From: Microbacterium esteraromaticum
GTDB taxonomy: Bacteria; Actinomycetota; Actinomycetes; Actinomycetales; Microbacteriaceae
NCBI RefSeq assembly: GCF_017303215.1
Contig: NZ_JAEMWU010000002.1
Coordinates: forward strand, 1-64,000
Direction: 5' to 3'
Length of the DNA stretch: 64,000 nt
This document shows positions 51,518 to 59,256 of this stretch, one piece after another. A program made the translations under genes and the position numbers. How positions within the stretch are numbered: the stretch's first letter is position 1; each line of letters starts with the position of its first letter. Below the pieces are notes generated by a model, which ran no database searches, had not been told where the DNA came from, and saw only the letters and a program-made list of their open reading frames with translations.

Positions 51518-52000
51518 TCAACCGTCCCGCACCTCGTGCCCTCGCGGGCGCTCGTCGTCCCCGCGATAGTCGGGGCGCGCCGGCTGCGAGTCCTGATCCG
51601 ACAGTTCACCGCCCTCGCGTCCGCCGAAGGGGCGGCCGTGGTCGGCGAACTCCTCCCGGGCGAAGACGAGCAACCACTCGCCGATGGTGAAGTGGGCGCC
51701 CGTGCGCAGGATCTCGGAGTGCGGTTCGGCATCCTCCTCGCGGTTGGCGTTCATCGCGCCCGCACCGTGCATGGTCAACACGTACTCGTCACGATCGTCG
51801 TGGACGATGGTGGCGTGCAACGCGTCGGCACCCGGCAGCAGCAGCGTGCTTCCGGCACCCGAACCGATCGTCACCTGGTCGACGGTGATGTCGAAGGTGC
51901 TGCGCTCATCGTCCGCTCCGGTGATGCGCAGATGCGGCCGTCCTGCTCCCCAGCCCGCGTGCGTCGTCGTCGGATGGTATCCGGGCTGTCGCTCGTCCAT
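51518..52000 (-). CDS. FHA-like domain protein
   Basis: A 160-residue soluble protein. Residues ~22-110 resemble a forkhead-associated (phosphothreonine-binding) domain: PHLRITGADDERSTFDITVD, then VTIGSGAGSTLLLPGADALHATIVHDD with GS-x-x-S-T and H positions typical of FHA, and HFTIGEWLLVFAREEFADHG at the end. The usual Arg of the binding site is not evident. The C-terminal 40 residues are acidic and disordered. GGAGGAGACGAC is upstream of ATG. It is 17 bp downstream of the CBS gene. Confidence 0.65.
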   Translation of the reverse strand: MDERQPGYHPTTTHAGWGAGRPHLRITGADDERSTFDITVDQVTIGSGAGSTLLLPGADALHATIVHDDRDEYVLTMHGAGAMNANREEDAEPHSEILRTGAHFTIGEWLLVFAREEFADHGRPFGGREGGELSDQDSQPARPDYRGDDERPRGHEVRDG

Positions 52001-52017
52001 GTCGTCTCCTCCTGTTC

Positions 52018-52431
52018 TCAGCGCGAGATCGCTTCCACGGTGCGGCCGGTGGTGACCGCCGCCAGGTGGCGGGCGATATCGGCCTGACTGATGATGCCGA
52101 CCAGACGGCGGTGGGAGATCACCGGAAGTCGGCGCACCCGGTTCTCCTGCATCAGGGTCAGAGCGTGTTCGACCTCGCTGTCGGCGTCGACCACGACGGG
52201 GCGACCGCCGGCCAACCGGCCGGCGTTCGTCGTCTCGGGGTCCAGGCCGATCGCGACCGCCTTCACGACGATGTCCCGATCGGTCAGCATGCCCTTGAGG
52301 CGGCCGTCCTCACCGCAGATCGGCAGGGCCCCGATGTCATGCGCGCTCATCCGTTCGGCGGCGATCGACAGCGCGTCGTTCTCGCCGATGCACTGGGCGT
52401 TCGGTGTCATGATCTCTCGCGTCAGGGTCAT
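52018..52431 (-). CDS. CBS-domain pair protein
   Basis: A 137-residue protein consisting of two CBS motifs forming a Bateman module. Motif 1: REIMTPNAQCIGENDALSIA to KGMLTDRDIVVKAVA. Motif 2: VVVDADSEVEHALTLMQENR to LVGIISQADIARHLA. Such modules bind adenosine nucleotides. A GGGAGGA site lies upstream of ATG 52431. A palindrome ~60 bp upstream may control it. It begins the leftward set with the FHA, DUF6412-like and YidC genes. Confidence 0.9.
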   Translation of the reverse strand: MTLTREIMTPNAQCIGENDALSIAAERMSAHDIGALPICGEDGRLKGMLTDRDIVVKAVAIGLDPETTNAGRLAGGRPVVVDADSEVEHALTLMQENRVRRLPVISHRRLVGIISQADIARHLAAVTTGRTVEAISR

Positions 52432-52491
52432 GGCCCTGTCCTCCCTGTCCGTGCGATTCCCCGTGGGCGGTGCTCGTGTGCCACGACCGTA

Positions 52492-52507
52492 ACGACCACC
52501 CGGTCGT
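52492..52507. promoter_or_regulatory. 16-bp palindrome upstream of the CBS gene
   Basis: Arms ACGACC and GGTCGT flank the spacer ACCC. It lies ~61 bp before the CBS gene start on the minus strand, a reasonable operator position. No regulator is adjacent. The symmetry is clear; function is inferred. Confidence 0.35.
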
Positions 52508-52564
52508 GAGCAGAAAGGGGTTGACAGAGAGGGCGCCTCACGTCAGGGCGTGACGCGCCGCAGG

Positions 52565-52873
52565 TCAGTTGCCGTCGAGGTGCTCGGGCAGCAGAGTGAT
52601 GCCACCGTTCGCATTGGCCGAGTTGGCCAGAGCATTCATCCACTCGGGGCTCAGCGGCGGGGTCTCCGGCTCGCTGAACACGAACCGCAGCGGGATCGAC
52701 GGGTGCAACCAGATCGTCGACCGCCCCGTCGGGCCGTCGGCCGGATGCTGCCACGACAGGGTGAAGCTCTCATTGCGACGCAGCTTCGTCGAGATGACCA
52801 CCTTGAGGTGCGCCAGCGCCCGATCTTCGATCTCGATCGGCTCAGTGTTGCCGCCGTAGAAGAGCAATCCCAT
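52565..52873 (-). CDS. DUF7882-like small protein, paralogue A
   Basis: A 102-residue soluble protein, MGLLFYGGNTEPIEIEDRAL..., paralogous to the divergent neighbour: shared IEDRAL-H-----T-KLRR-E-F--SW pattern, a GR-T-W-HP core and a C-terminal ALA--AN---G----PE block. Related proteins in Microbacteriaceae have often been labelled ATP-dependent DNA ligase, but no ligase motif is present. Function unknown. ATG 52873 is preferred over the longer frame since it aligns with MGKFVYES of the paralogue. Confidence 0.75.
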   Translation of the reverse strand: MGLLFYGGNTEPIEIEDRALAHLKVVISTKLRRNESFTLSWQHPADGPTGRSTIWLHPSIPLRFVFSEPETPPLSPEWMNALANSANANGGITLLPEHLDGN

Positions 52874-52963
52874 GGGGCTAAGCTTGCCCCACTGACGCGG
52901 AGGGTTCCAGGTGGCGCACCGCTCTCGATCAGGACACACCGCTCAGCAGAAAGGCGCACGAAG

Positions 52964-53287
52964 ATGGGCAAGTTCGTCTACGAGAGCAGCGTCAAGACCG
53001 AGATCGAGGACCGGGCTCTCACCCACGTGCAGATGGTCATGACGGCCAAACTGCGGCGCGGGGAGCCGTTCCCGTTCAGCTGGCGTGAAGACGCCAGCGT
53101 CGGCGGAGGACGCACGACCGTGTGGGTGCAGCCGAGCAGCTCGCTGGTGTTCAAGTACTACGGCAGCAGGCAGCCCGAGATCAACCGCGCGTGGATCGAG
53201 GCCCTGGCGTTCACCGCCAACTCGCCCACCGGCCTGCGCGTCGTGCCCGAACCGCCCGAGGAGCCGACCGTACACGTCGAGGAGTGA
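52964..53287 (+). CDS. DUF7882-like small protein, paralogue B
   Basis: A 107-residue protein starting MGKFVYESSVKTEIEDRALT, with TAKLRRGEPFPFSWREDASV and a GGGRTTVWVQPSSSL core, ending in an acidic VPEPPEEPTVHVEE tail. It is the more family-typical member of the pair. AGAAAGG is upstream of ATG 52964. The 90-bp gap to paralogue A is a shared divergent promoter region. Function unknown; there is no membrane segment or catalytic motif. Confidence 0.8.
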   Translation: MGKFVYESSVKTEIEDRALTHVQMVMTAKLRRGEPFPFSWREDASVGGGRTTVWVQPSSSLVFKYYGSRQPEINRAWIEALAFTANSPTGLRVVPEPPEEPTVHVEE

Positions 53288-53323
53288 GCGCGACGAGTGC
53301 CCGGGCGGGCGTAGCCTCGAAGG

Positions 53324-54364
53324 GTGACTGATCTGCGCGACCTGCTCGGCATCCGGCATCCGATCGTCCTGGCGCCGTTCGGCGGGCTCTCCTCGGTGCC
53401 GCTCACAGCCGCCGTCAGCGCGGCCGGTGGTCTCGGCTCGTACGGTCTCTACGGTTATGACGGCAAGCGCATCCGTGAGACGGCCGCGGCGCTGCGCGCG
53501 GCGACCGACGCACCCTTCGCGCTGAACATCTGGTTGCCGACCGGCGACGAGGTCGCGCCCACCACGGCGCACGATGCGTACGCGATGGCCCTGCGGCCGT
53601 ACTTCGACGAGGTGGGGCTGGAGCTGCCGCCGCGCCCCGAGAGGTATCTGCCCTCGCTCGACGAGCAGCTCGACGCCATCTGGGATGCCGCGCCGGCCGC
53701 CTTGAGCGTCGTCTTCGGTGTTCCCCCGCGCGCGCTCGTCGATGAGGCGCATCGCCGTGGCATCCGCGTGATCGGAACGGCGACGACGGTCGCCGAGGCC
53801 CGCGCGCTCGAAGCGGGCGGGGCGGATGCCATCGTCGCGACCGGCGCCGAGGCCGCAGGGCACCGGGTGTCGTTCCTGCGTCCCGCGGAGGAATCGTTGG
53901 TGGGGCTGTTCGCGTTGCTGCCGCAAGTGGCGGATGCTGTCAGCGTGCCGGTCATCGCGGCCGGCGGCGTCGCCGACCGGCGCGGCGTTGCCGCGGCATT
54001 CGCGCTCGGCGCGGCGGGCGTGCAGGTGGGGACGTCGTTCCTCGCGACCGCCGAGTCGGCGGCGAACGACGCGCACCGCGCGGCGATCCGCACGACGAGT
54101 GCGGATGCCAGTGTGCTCACCCGTGCCATGAGCGGGCGGCTCGCCCGCGGGGCGCGAAACCGCGTGGTCGCCGAGATCGAGGCATCCGATGCCATCGCGC
54201 CCTTCCCCGCGCAGAACTGGCTCACGGGGCGCTTCCGTGCTGTCGCCGGCGAGAGAGGCATCGGAGAGCTGCAGTCGCTGTGGCTGGGGCAGTCGGCGCC
54301 GCTCGCGCGCGGCGAGACTGCCCGTGAGGTGTTCGCCGAGCTGGCGGCCGGCCTGCCCGCCTGA
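53324..54364 (+). CDS. FMN-dependent nitronate monooxygenase-type oxidoreductase
   Basis: A 346-residue TIM-barrel flavoprotein of the nitronate monooxygenase/2-nitropropane dioxygenase family. Visible: HPIVLAPFGGLSSVPLTAAVS near the N-terminus, VFGVPPRALVDEAHRRGIRV, the FMN-phosphate region VPVIAAGGVADRRGVAAAFA and AAGVQVGTSFLATAES. The active-site His may be in EAAGHRVSFLR. The GTG start at 53324 has AAGG just upstream. The physiological substrate is not known; it shares a terminator with convergent purU. Confidence 0.85.
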   Translation: MTDLRDLLGIRHPIVLAPFGGLSSVPLTAAVSAAGGLGSYGLYGYDGKRIRETAAALRAATDAPFALNIWLPTGDEVAPTTAHDAYAMALRPYFDEVGLELPPRPERYLPSLDEQLDAIWDAAPAALSVVFGVPPRALVDEAHRRGIRVIGTATTVAEARALEAGGADAIVATGAEAAGHRVSFLRPAEESLVGLFALLPQVADAVSVPVIAAGGVADRRGVAAAFALGAAGVQVGTSFLATAESAANDAHRAAIRTTSADASVLTRAMSGRLARGARNRVVAEIEASDAIAPFPAQNWLTGRFRAVAGERGIGELQSLWLGQSAPLARGETAREVFAELAAGLPA

Positions 54365-54401
54365 CCCGGCGCTTCGGCGAACGCACCCTTCAGGAGGAAA
54401 C

Positions 54402-54423
54402 GCCCCTCTCATCGGTGAGGGGC
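54402..54423. terminator. Bidirectional terminator between convergent genes
   Basis: GCCCCTC (54402-54408) pairs with GAGGGGC (54417-54423) around an 8-base loop. It lies between the stop codons of the flavin oxidoreductase and purU. There is no strong T-run on either side, so efficiency may be moderate. Confidence 0.5.
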
Positions 54424-54429
54424 AAGGGC

Positions 54430-55293
54430 TCAGAGGATGACCGTGGAACGGCCGTGCACGATCACGCGATCCTCGGCGTGCCACTTCACGGCGCGGGCGA
54501 GCACGTACCGTTCGACATCGGCGCCGCGGCGCTGCAACTCGGCCGACGACTCGGCGTGCGTGACGCGAGTGACATCCTGCTCGATGATCGGCCCCTCGTC
54601 GAGGTCGGCCGTGGCATAGTGCGCCGTCGCGCCGATCAGCTTCACGCCCCGCTCCTTTGCCCGCGCATAGGGGTTCGCCCCGATGAACGCCGGCAGGAAC
54701 GAGTGGTGGATGTTGATCACCGGCGCACCGACGCGCTCGATGAAGTCGTCGCTGAGGATCTGCATGTACCGCGCCAAGACCACCAGGTCGACGTTGCCCT
54801 GCAGCAGCTCTAGCTGGCGAGCCTCCATCGCGGCCTTCGCCTCAGCATCCGACCCGGAGGGGATGTGCACGAACGGCACCCCGAACGAGCGCACCGACGC
54901 CGCCAGGTCGGGGTGGTTCGAGACCACCATCGTCACGTCGATGTCGAGCTCGCCGCGCTGCGTGCGCCACAGCAGCTCCAGCAAGCAGTGGTCGTACTTC
55001 GACACGAAGATCGCCACGCGCTTGCGCTTTGCCGTGTCGTGCAACGACCAGTCCATGCCGAAGCGCTCGGCGACACCGGCGAGTGAGGCCTCCAGAGCAG
55101 GGCGCTTCGCGGCAAGGCCGTCGAGGTGGATCACCGTGCGCTGGAAGAAGCGCCCGCCCTCATCATCGGTCGAATGCTGATCGAGCGAGATGATGTTCGC
55201 ACCGTGCTCGGCCAGCGTTCCCGCGACGGCGGCGACGATGCCCGGCTGGTCGTCGCAGGCGATAAGAAGGCGTGCGGTGTCGGTGTGCGGCAT
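54430..55293 (-). CDS. purU: Formyltetrahydrofolate deformylase
   Basis: A 287-residue enzyme releasing formate from 10-formyl-THF. Residues 1-85 are an ACT-type sensor: RLLIACDDQPGIVAAVAGTL. The formyltransferase-fold domain follows: VAIFVSKYDHCLLELLWRTQ, VDLVVLARYMQILSDDF, then NIHHSFLPAFIGANPYARA with catalytic Asn-His-His and GATAHYATADLDEGPIIEQD with the catalytic Asp. The ATG at 55293 fits; the longer frame upstream is antisense to other genes. In C1 balance it can supply formate, including formate linked to N-formylkynurenine breakdown only indirectly. Confidence 0.93.
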   Translation of the reverse strand: MPHTDTARLLIACDDQPGIVAAVAGTLAEHGANIISLDQHSTDDEGGRFFQRTVIHLDGLAAKRPALEASLAGVAERFGMDWSLHDTAKRKRVAIFVSKYDHCLLELLWRTQRGELDIDVTMVVSNHPDLAASVRSFGVPFVHIPSGSDAEAKAAMEARQLELLQGNVDLVVLARYMQILSDDFIERVGAPVINIHHSFLPAFIGANPYARAKERGVKLIGATAHYATADLDEGPIIEQDVTRVTHAESSAELQRRGADVERYVLARAVKWHAEDRVIVHGRSTVIL

Positions 55294-55500
55294 GGATGCT
55301 CCTGAACTGGGGTATCTGTCGATTCTGCCCGCATGCGCACGCGGGTGCGAACCAGGTGACGACAGGGCCGCCGCATCGGCGCGGGGGATAGCACCGGCAT
55401 CCGATGTCGTCAACCCCCGCGACCGGCCGCGCCGAACCGGGCAAAGTCTGACGTGATGTGCGGAGCATCCGCGCATCACGTCAACGCAGAGGAGCTCATC

Positions 55501-55668
55501 ATGAACAGCCTGCTCGTGATCATCATCATCATCGCGATCATCGTCGCGATCTTCTCGGGGCTCAACGCCGCTCTGAACTGGTTGCTGTGGGTGGCGCTGA
55601 TCGTCGGCGTCATCGCGTTGATCGCATTCCTGATCAGGGTGATCGGCGGACGCAAGAGCGGCGTCTGA
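55501..55668 (+). CDS. Small two-helix membrane protein
   Basis: A 55-residue hydrophobic protein. Helix 1 is LLVIIIIIAIIVAIFSGL, then a short NAALNW turn and helix 2 (LLWVALIVGVIALIAFLIRV), ending in basic GGRKSGV. AGAGGAG lies ~8 bases upstream of ATG 55501, a better start than the upstream ATG at 55453. It is ~20 bp before the CPA2 antiporter gene and may be co-transcribed with it. Family not recognised. The 207-bp gap before it shows no other gene. Confidence 0.75.
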   Translation: MNSLLVIIIIIAIIVAIFSGLNAALNWLLWVALIVGVIALIAFLIRVIGGRKSGV

Positions 55669-55687
55669 AGCGCTATACGCTGAGCGG

Positions 55688-56896
55688 GTGGAAGAGAGCG
55701 CACTCGGTCTGGTCCTGATCCCGCTGCTCGCGGTGCTGGCACCGCTTCTCGGGCGGGCGATCGGGCCGATCATGCGCGTGCCCGTCGTCGTCTTCGAGCT
55801 GTTGCTCGGGATTCTGGTCGGCCCCGCGGTGTTCGGATGGGTGCATCCGAACGAGTTCATCGGCATGTTCTCGGAGTTCGGGCTCGCGATGCTCTTCTTC
55901 CTTGCCGGATCCGAGATCGACTTCGCCACGATCGGCCGCCGACCGCTCGCCCGTGCATCGCTCGGGTGGGCGCTGAGCATCGTGCTCGGACTCGGTGTCG
56001 GATTCCTGCTCGTCCCCGGCGAGGGCATGATCGTCATCGCGATCGCCCTCAGCTCGACGGCGCTGGGAACCCTGATGCCGATCCTGCGCGACGCCGGCGA
56101 GCTGACGACGCCCTTCGGCCGGGCCGTCACAGTGATCGGTACCGTGGGCGAGTTCCTGCCGCTGATCGCGATCTCGATCTTTCTCGGCGTGCGCTCGGCG
56201 TCGGTCGCCACGGTCGTGCTGCTGCTGTTCGTCGTGCTGGCGCTGCTGGCCGTCTTCGCCGCGCGCCGCATTCCGCACGGCAGGCTGCACGCCTTCGTGA
56301 GTGCGACCCTGCACACGTCGGCGCAGTTCGGTGTGCGCTTCCTGCTGCTGTTGATCGCCGCGCTGGTCGCGCTCAGCCTGTGGCTCGACCTAGACATCCT
56401 GCTCGGGGCGTTCGTCGCCGGAACCGTATGGCGCATCGTCATCTCCAGCGCCGATGAAGAGGATGCCGCCCAGGTCGACAGCAAGATCGAGGGGATCGCG
56501 TTCGGGTTCCTGGTGCCGATCTTCTTCATCTACACCGGAGTGACGTTCGACCTGGACGCACTTCTGGAGTCTCCGCTGGCGACCGCGCTCGTGCCGGTGC
56601 TGCTGCTCGCGATGCTGATCATCCGCGGCACAGCAGCCCAGTTCTCAGCATCCGACGGCATGGGGATGCGCGATCGGAGCGCTCTCGCATTCCTCGCGGC
56701 GACAGGGTTGCCCATCATCGTCGCGGTCGCGGCGATCGGCGTCGATCGCGACCTGATCGGGTCGCACATCGCCGCGGCGTTGATCGGTGCGGGGATGCTG
56801 TCGGTGCTGCTGTACCCGCTGATCGGCATGACGCTGCGCGGCGACCGCGCCGCTGTCCAGGCCCGCGCCGGATCCGAATCGCAGGGGGAACTGTGA
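55688..56896 (+). CDS. Cation:proton antiporter, CPA2 (Kef-like) family
   Basis: A 402-residue membrane transporter with about 12-13 helices. CPA2 features: VVVFELLLGILVGPAVFGWV, the LAMLFFLAGSEIDFATI motif, then IALSSTALGTLMPILRDAGE in the ion-binding region and FIYTGVTFDLDALLE. No cytoplasmic TrkA-N domain is present, so it is not full KefB/C. It starts at GTG 55688 and overlaps the next gene by 4 bases (GTGA). Confidence 0.9.
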   Translation: MEESALGLVLIPLLAVLAPLLGRAIGPIMRVPVVVFELLLGILVGPAVFGWVHPNEFIGMFSEFGLAMLFFLAGSEIDFATIGRRPLARASLGWALSIVLGLGVGFLLVPGEGMIVIAIALSSTALGTLMPILRDAGELTTPFGRAVTVIGTVGEFLPLIAISIFLGVRSASVATVVLLLFVVLALLAVFAARRIPHGRLHAFVSATLHTSAQFGVRFLLLLIAALVALSLWLDLDILLGAFVAGTVWRIVISSADEEDAAQVDSKIEGIAFGFLVPIFFIYTGVTFDLDALLESPLATALVPVLLLAMLIIRGTAAQFSASDGMGMRDRSALAFLAATGLPIIVAVAAIGVDRDLIGSHIAAALIGAGMLSVLLYPLIGMTLRGDRAAVQARAGSESQGEL

Positions 56897-57351
56897 CGAG
56901 CACGAGCGCCGTGTTGCACCACGCGCGTGAACGCCTGGCATCCGTCCCTCGCGAGAGTCTCGGACGTGAGCGTTCGTCGCGGTGGCGAGGGACCCGTATC
57001 GTCCGCGCCGGGCAGGCATGGCACCTCGGCGTGTTGCTGCTGACCGATGACGGCGTGCTGGCGACGAACGAGGTGCTGCGCGCCGCCGCGCCGGTGCGCC
57101 GTGGGTACGCCGCCGAGTCGGCGCGTGCCCGCGCAGACCGGCGGGCGCAGGCCTACCGGGGCGGGTTCGCGGAAGGTGAGGTCGTGCACGTCGGCTGGGA
57201 GACCATCGACCTCGCGACGGTGGATGCCGGTGGCGTCTCCGGTCCGCTCGCGCTGGTCGACGGTGAGCCGCACGTGCGCTGGGCGCCGCGAGCGCCGTTC
57301 GTGCCCTTGGCGGGATATCTCGACGAGCAGATCTCGCTCGCTGTCGGCTGA
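56893..57351 (+). CDS. Conserved hypothetical protein of unknown family
   Basis: A 152-residue soluble protein without a recognised family. The N-terminal part is RERSSRWRGTRIVRAGQAWH, followed by LGVLLLTDDGVLATNEVLRA, an Arg/Ala-rich helix (ESARARADRRAQAYRGGFAE) and a C-terminal PHVRWAPRAPFVPLAGYLDE. Composition is that of a real protein. The GTG at 56893 overlaps the antiporter stop, implying translational coupling. Confidence 0.7.
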   Translation: MTSTSAVLHHARERLASVPRESLGRERSSRWRGTRIVRAGQAWHLGVLLLTDDGVLATNEVLRAAAPVRRGYAAESARARADRRAQAYRGGFAEGEVVHVGWETIDLATVDAGGVSGPLALVDGEPHVRWAPRAPFVPLAGYLDEQISLAVG

Positions 57352-57388
57352 AGACGCCGCACGTCAGGCGGCGCCAGCCGGGGAGGCA

Positions 57389-58105
57389 TCAGACGCCGAC
57401 CAGCCGCGAGAACCTGTTGAGCAGCTCGTCGCCCTCGACGGTCGCGGCGAGGATCGCGCGCTCTGTCGCGTCGTACTGCGCCGGGTCGAAGTAACCGGAT
57501 GCCCGATACACGGCCATGCGGTCGGCGAAGTCCTGCGGCGACGCCTCGGGGTGGAACTGCGTGGCGTACAGATGGTCGCCGACGCGGTAGGCCTGCACCG
57601 TGCAGGCATCGTTGGTGGCGAGCAGCACGGCCGTCGGCGGTGTCTCGCGAGCCGACTCCTTGTGCGCGGTGAAGACCGAGAGGCTGTCTCCACTCGGGCC
57701 GAACAGCGGGTCGTCGGTGCCGGCGGCGGTGAGGGTGACACGTGTCGCGCTGGCGCGCTCGGGCCGACCGGTGTGTACCTCTCCGCCGAGCATCCGCGTG
57801 ACCACGCCGATGCCGTAGCAGGTGAACATCGCCAGGGCTGAGGCGTCGAGCGCGCGCTGCGCGATACGACGCAGATCGTCTTCGACGCTGAGCTGCTCGG
57901 CGCTCTTGTCGGCGTCGGTGACGTTGAACGGCGATCCGCCGATGACGAAGCCGTCGTAGCTCTGCCAGTCAATCGCGCGCAGAGGGGTGTGCATCAGGTC
58001 GATGCGATCGAGGGGTCCGATGCCGAGTCCGCGGCTGAACGAGCGGTGCTCGGCGTCGGCCGCGCTGCGCTCGGGGCGGACGCACACGTAGAGCACCGAA
58101 GACAT
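57389..58105 (-). CDS. Class I glutamine amidotransferase-like protein
   Basis: A 238-residue GATase1-fold protein. The nucleophile Cys is in LAMFTCYGIGVVTRMLGG (normally G-x-C-x-G; here TCYG), the His-Glu pair is in LYATQFHPEASPQ. FVIGGSPFNVTD is the N-terminal oxyanion-loop region. It resembles GMP-synthase-like stand-alone amidotransferases, some of which are gamma-glutamyl hydrolases. Substrate unknown. Convergent with the hypothetical gene, with a small GC stem between them. Confidence 0.85.
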   Translation of the reverse strand: MSSVLYVCVRPERSAADAEHRSFSRGLGIGPLDRIDLMHTPLRAIDWQSYDGFVIGGSPFNVTDADKSAEQLSVEDDLRRIAQRALDASALAMFTCYGIGVVTRMLGGEVHTGRPERASATRVTLTAAGTDDPLFGPSGDSLSVFTAHKESARETPPTAVLLATNDACTVQAYRVGDHLYATQFHPEASPQDFADRMAVYRASGYFDPAQYDATERAILAATVEGDELLNRFSRLVGV

Positions 58106-58142
58106 GGAGCGATTCTATTCGGCGCGCCCGGTGCCCTCGGTG

Positions 58143-58180
58143 CCCTCCCCACGACCCCTCCCCACGACCCCTCCCCACGA
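58143..58180. repeat. Tandem repeat of a 13-bp unit, ~3 copies
   Basis: CCCCTCCCCACGA repeats at 58155-58167 and 58168-58180, with a nearly complete first copy at 58143-58154. The last CACGA forms the left end of the 62-bp palindromic element. The array may reflect slippage at the element edge. Confidence 0.8.
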
Positions 58181-58237
58181 GGGGTCAATATCTGTCGGGT
58201 CGAGGCCCGCGCACCCAGCGTTCGTTGACCCCTCGTG
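58176..58237. repeat. 62-bp palindromic-ended element, copy 1
   Basis: Perfect 13-base terminal inverted repeats, CACGAGGGGTCAA (58176-58188) and TTGACCCCTCGTG (58225-58237), flank a 36-base core with a CGGG-CCCG hairpin. A second copy in the same orientation lies at 59855-59916 and differs at only three of 62 positions. The two copies bracket the AraC-GyrI and GyrI-like genes. No coding capacity. Confidence 0.85.
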
Positions 58238-58265
58238 AGGAGACCCCCCCTCGTGGGGTGTGGGG

Positions 58266-58286
58266 TGCGGGATGCGGGATGCGGGA
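58266..58286. repeat. Tandem repeat of TGCGGGA, three copies
   Basis: Three perfect 7-base units follow the first 62-bp element, just after the AraC-GyrI stop region begins. It is a simple-sequence tract that may vary in copy number. Confidence 0.75.
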
Positions 58287-58294
58287 TGCTGACG

Positions 58295-59167
58295 TCAGGC
58301 CGCGGCCAGCGGCAGCAGCAGGTCGGTCCGCACGGCCGTCGGTGCGCTCTGGGTCGGGCTCAGATAATGCTCGACCACCGGATCGTCGGTCAGGGTCCGT
58401 CCGGAGGCGGGGAGCCAGCAGCCGAACAGCCATGCGTAGCTCGACGGCATGTCGGCGTAGGCACCCTCGTGCGTGAGCGCCGCGTAGCGCCCCGCCCGCA
58501 GGAAGTACCACTGCGGAGTCGGGGCATCCGGCGAGAGCGGACGTAGCTCGGGTGAGAAGTCATCCGGCACGCTGACGCAGGCCAGTGACTCGAGGTCCGC
58601 CGTGTCCGTACGAGACGGGTCCGAGAGGTACACGCCGTACATCTCGCAGGTATCGAGAGCCAGACCGTGCGCCAGAAGCCAGACCCGCAGATCGTGGAAC
58701 GTCCGGTCGATGGTGAAGAACGAGCCACGATGGCGGATCGCGATGCAACGCGTTGTCTCGCGCTCGACGTCGCGGACGAGATACCGCCGTGGGTCGTCGG
58801 TGATGCGTGCGACGTTCAGATCGACGTGCGCGCCACCGGTTCGGTACTCGGCAGGCGTGACGCCGACCATGTGCCGGAACGCTCGGGTGAACGAGGAGAC
58901 GTTCGGGTACCCGCATCGCTCGGCGACTTCGTGGATCGGGATGCCCTCAGTCAGCAGGGCGACCGCCTGTTGCATCCTCACCCGTTTCACGAGCGCTGGC
59001 AGTGTCTCCCCGAAGGCGGCGGTGAAGATACGGTGCCAGTGCCTTGCAGACATGCCGGCTACCTCTGCCATCCTCACGAGATCCAGCGGCTGATCCAGGT
59101 TCTCGTAGACGTGCGAGAGTACGAGATCAAAGCGCTCCTCGTACGACAACACCTCTCGTGGCCCCAA
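58295..59167 (-). CDS. AraC-family regulator with GyrI-like effector domain
   Basis: About 290 residues. The N-terminal AraC double HTH reads MSARHWHRIFTAAFGETLPA and GIPIHEVAERCGYPNVSSFT, RAFRHMVGVTPAEYR. The C-terminal GyrI-like ligand domain (~residues 130-285) has RCIAIRHRGSFFTIDRTFHD and RYAALTHEGAYADMPSSYAW. Such proteins often sense drugs or small amphiphiles. The start is unclear: TTG 59167 has GAGGAG 5 bases before it; GTG 59152 is the alternative. The gene lies between two 62-bp palindromic elements, beside a stand-alone GyrI-like gene. Confidence 0.85.
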   Translation of the reverse strand: MGPREVLSYEERFDLVLSHVYENLDQPLDLVRMAEVAGMSARHWHRIFTAAFGETLPALVKRVRMQQAVALLTEGIPIHEVAERCGYPNVSSFTRAFRHMVGVTPAEYRTGGAHVDLNVARITDDPRRYLVRDVERETTRCIAIRHRGSFFTIDRTFHDLRVWLLAHGLALDTCEMYGVYLSDPSRTDTADLESLACVSVPDDFSPELRPLSPDAPTPQWYFLRAGRYAALTHEGAYADMPSSYAWLFGCWLPASGRTLTDDPVVEHYLSPTQSAPTAVRTDLLLPLAAA

Positions 59168-59256
59168 GACATCTCCTCGCCGTGCTGGGCGCTGGTGCGC
59201 AACCTTGTCGGGTCGCGCACCAGCGCAGGGTCGATCCAGCATGTCACGGCGTCGTA

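Noticed and set aside
52565..53287. ATP-dependent DNA ligase annotation for the small paralogues
   Set aside because: The proteins are ~105 residues and lack the KxDG nucleotidyltransferase motif; the label is a propagated misannotation in this family.
55294..56529. N-terminal extension of the purU frame across the antiporter gene
   Set aside because: It is antisense to the antiporter, Ser/Arg/Thr-rich, and the PurU ACT domain starts cleanly at ATG 55293.
58143..58290. CRISPR array at the repeats near 58.2 kb
   Set aside because: Units are contiguous 7- and 13-mers without spacers, and no cas genes are present.
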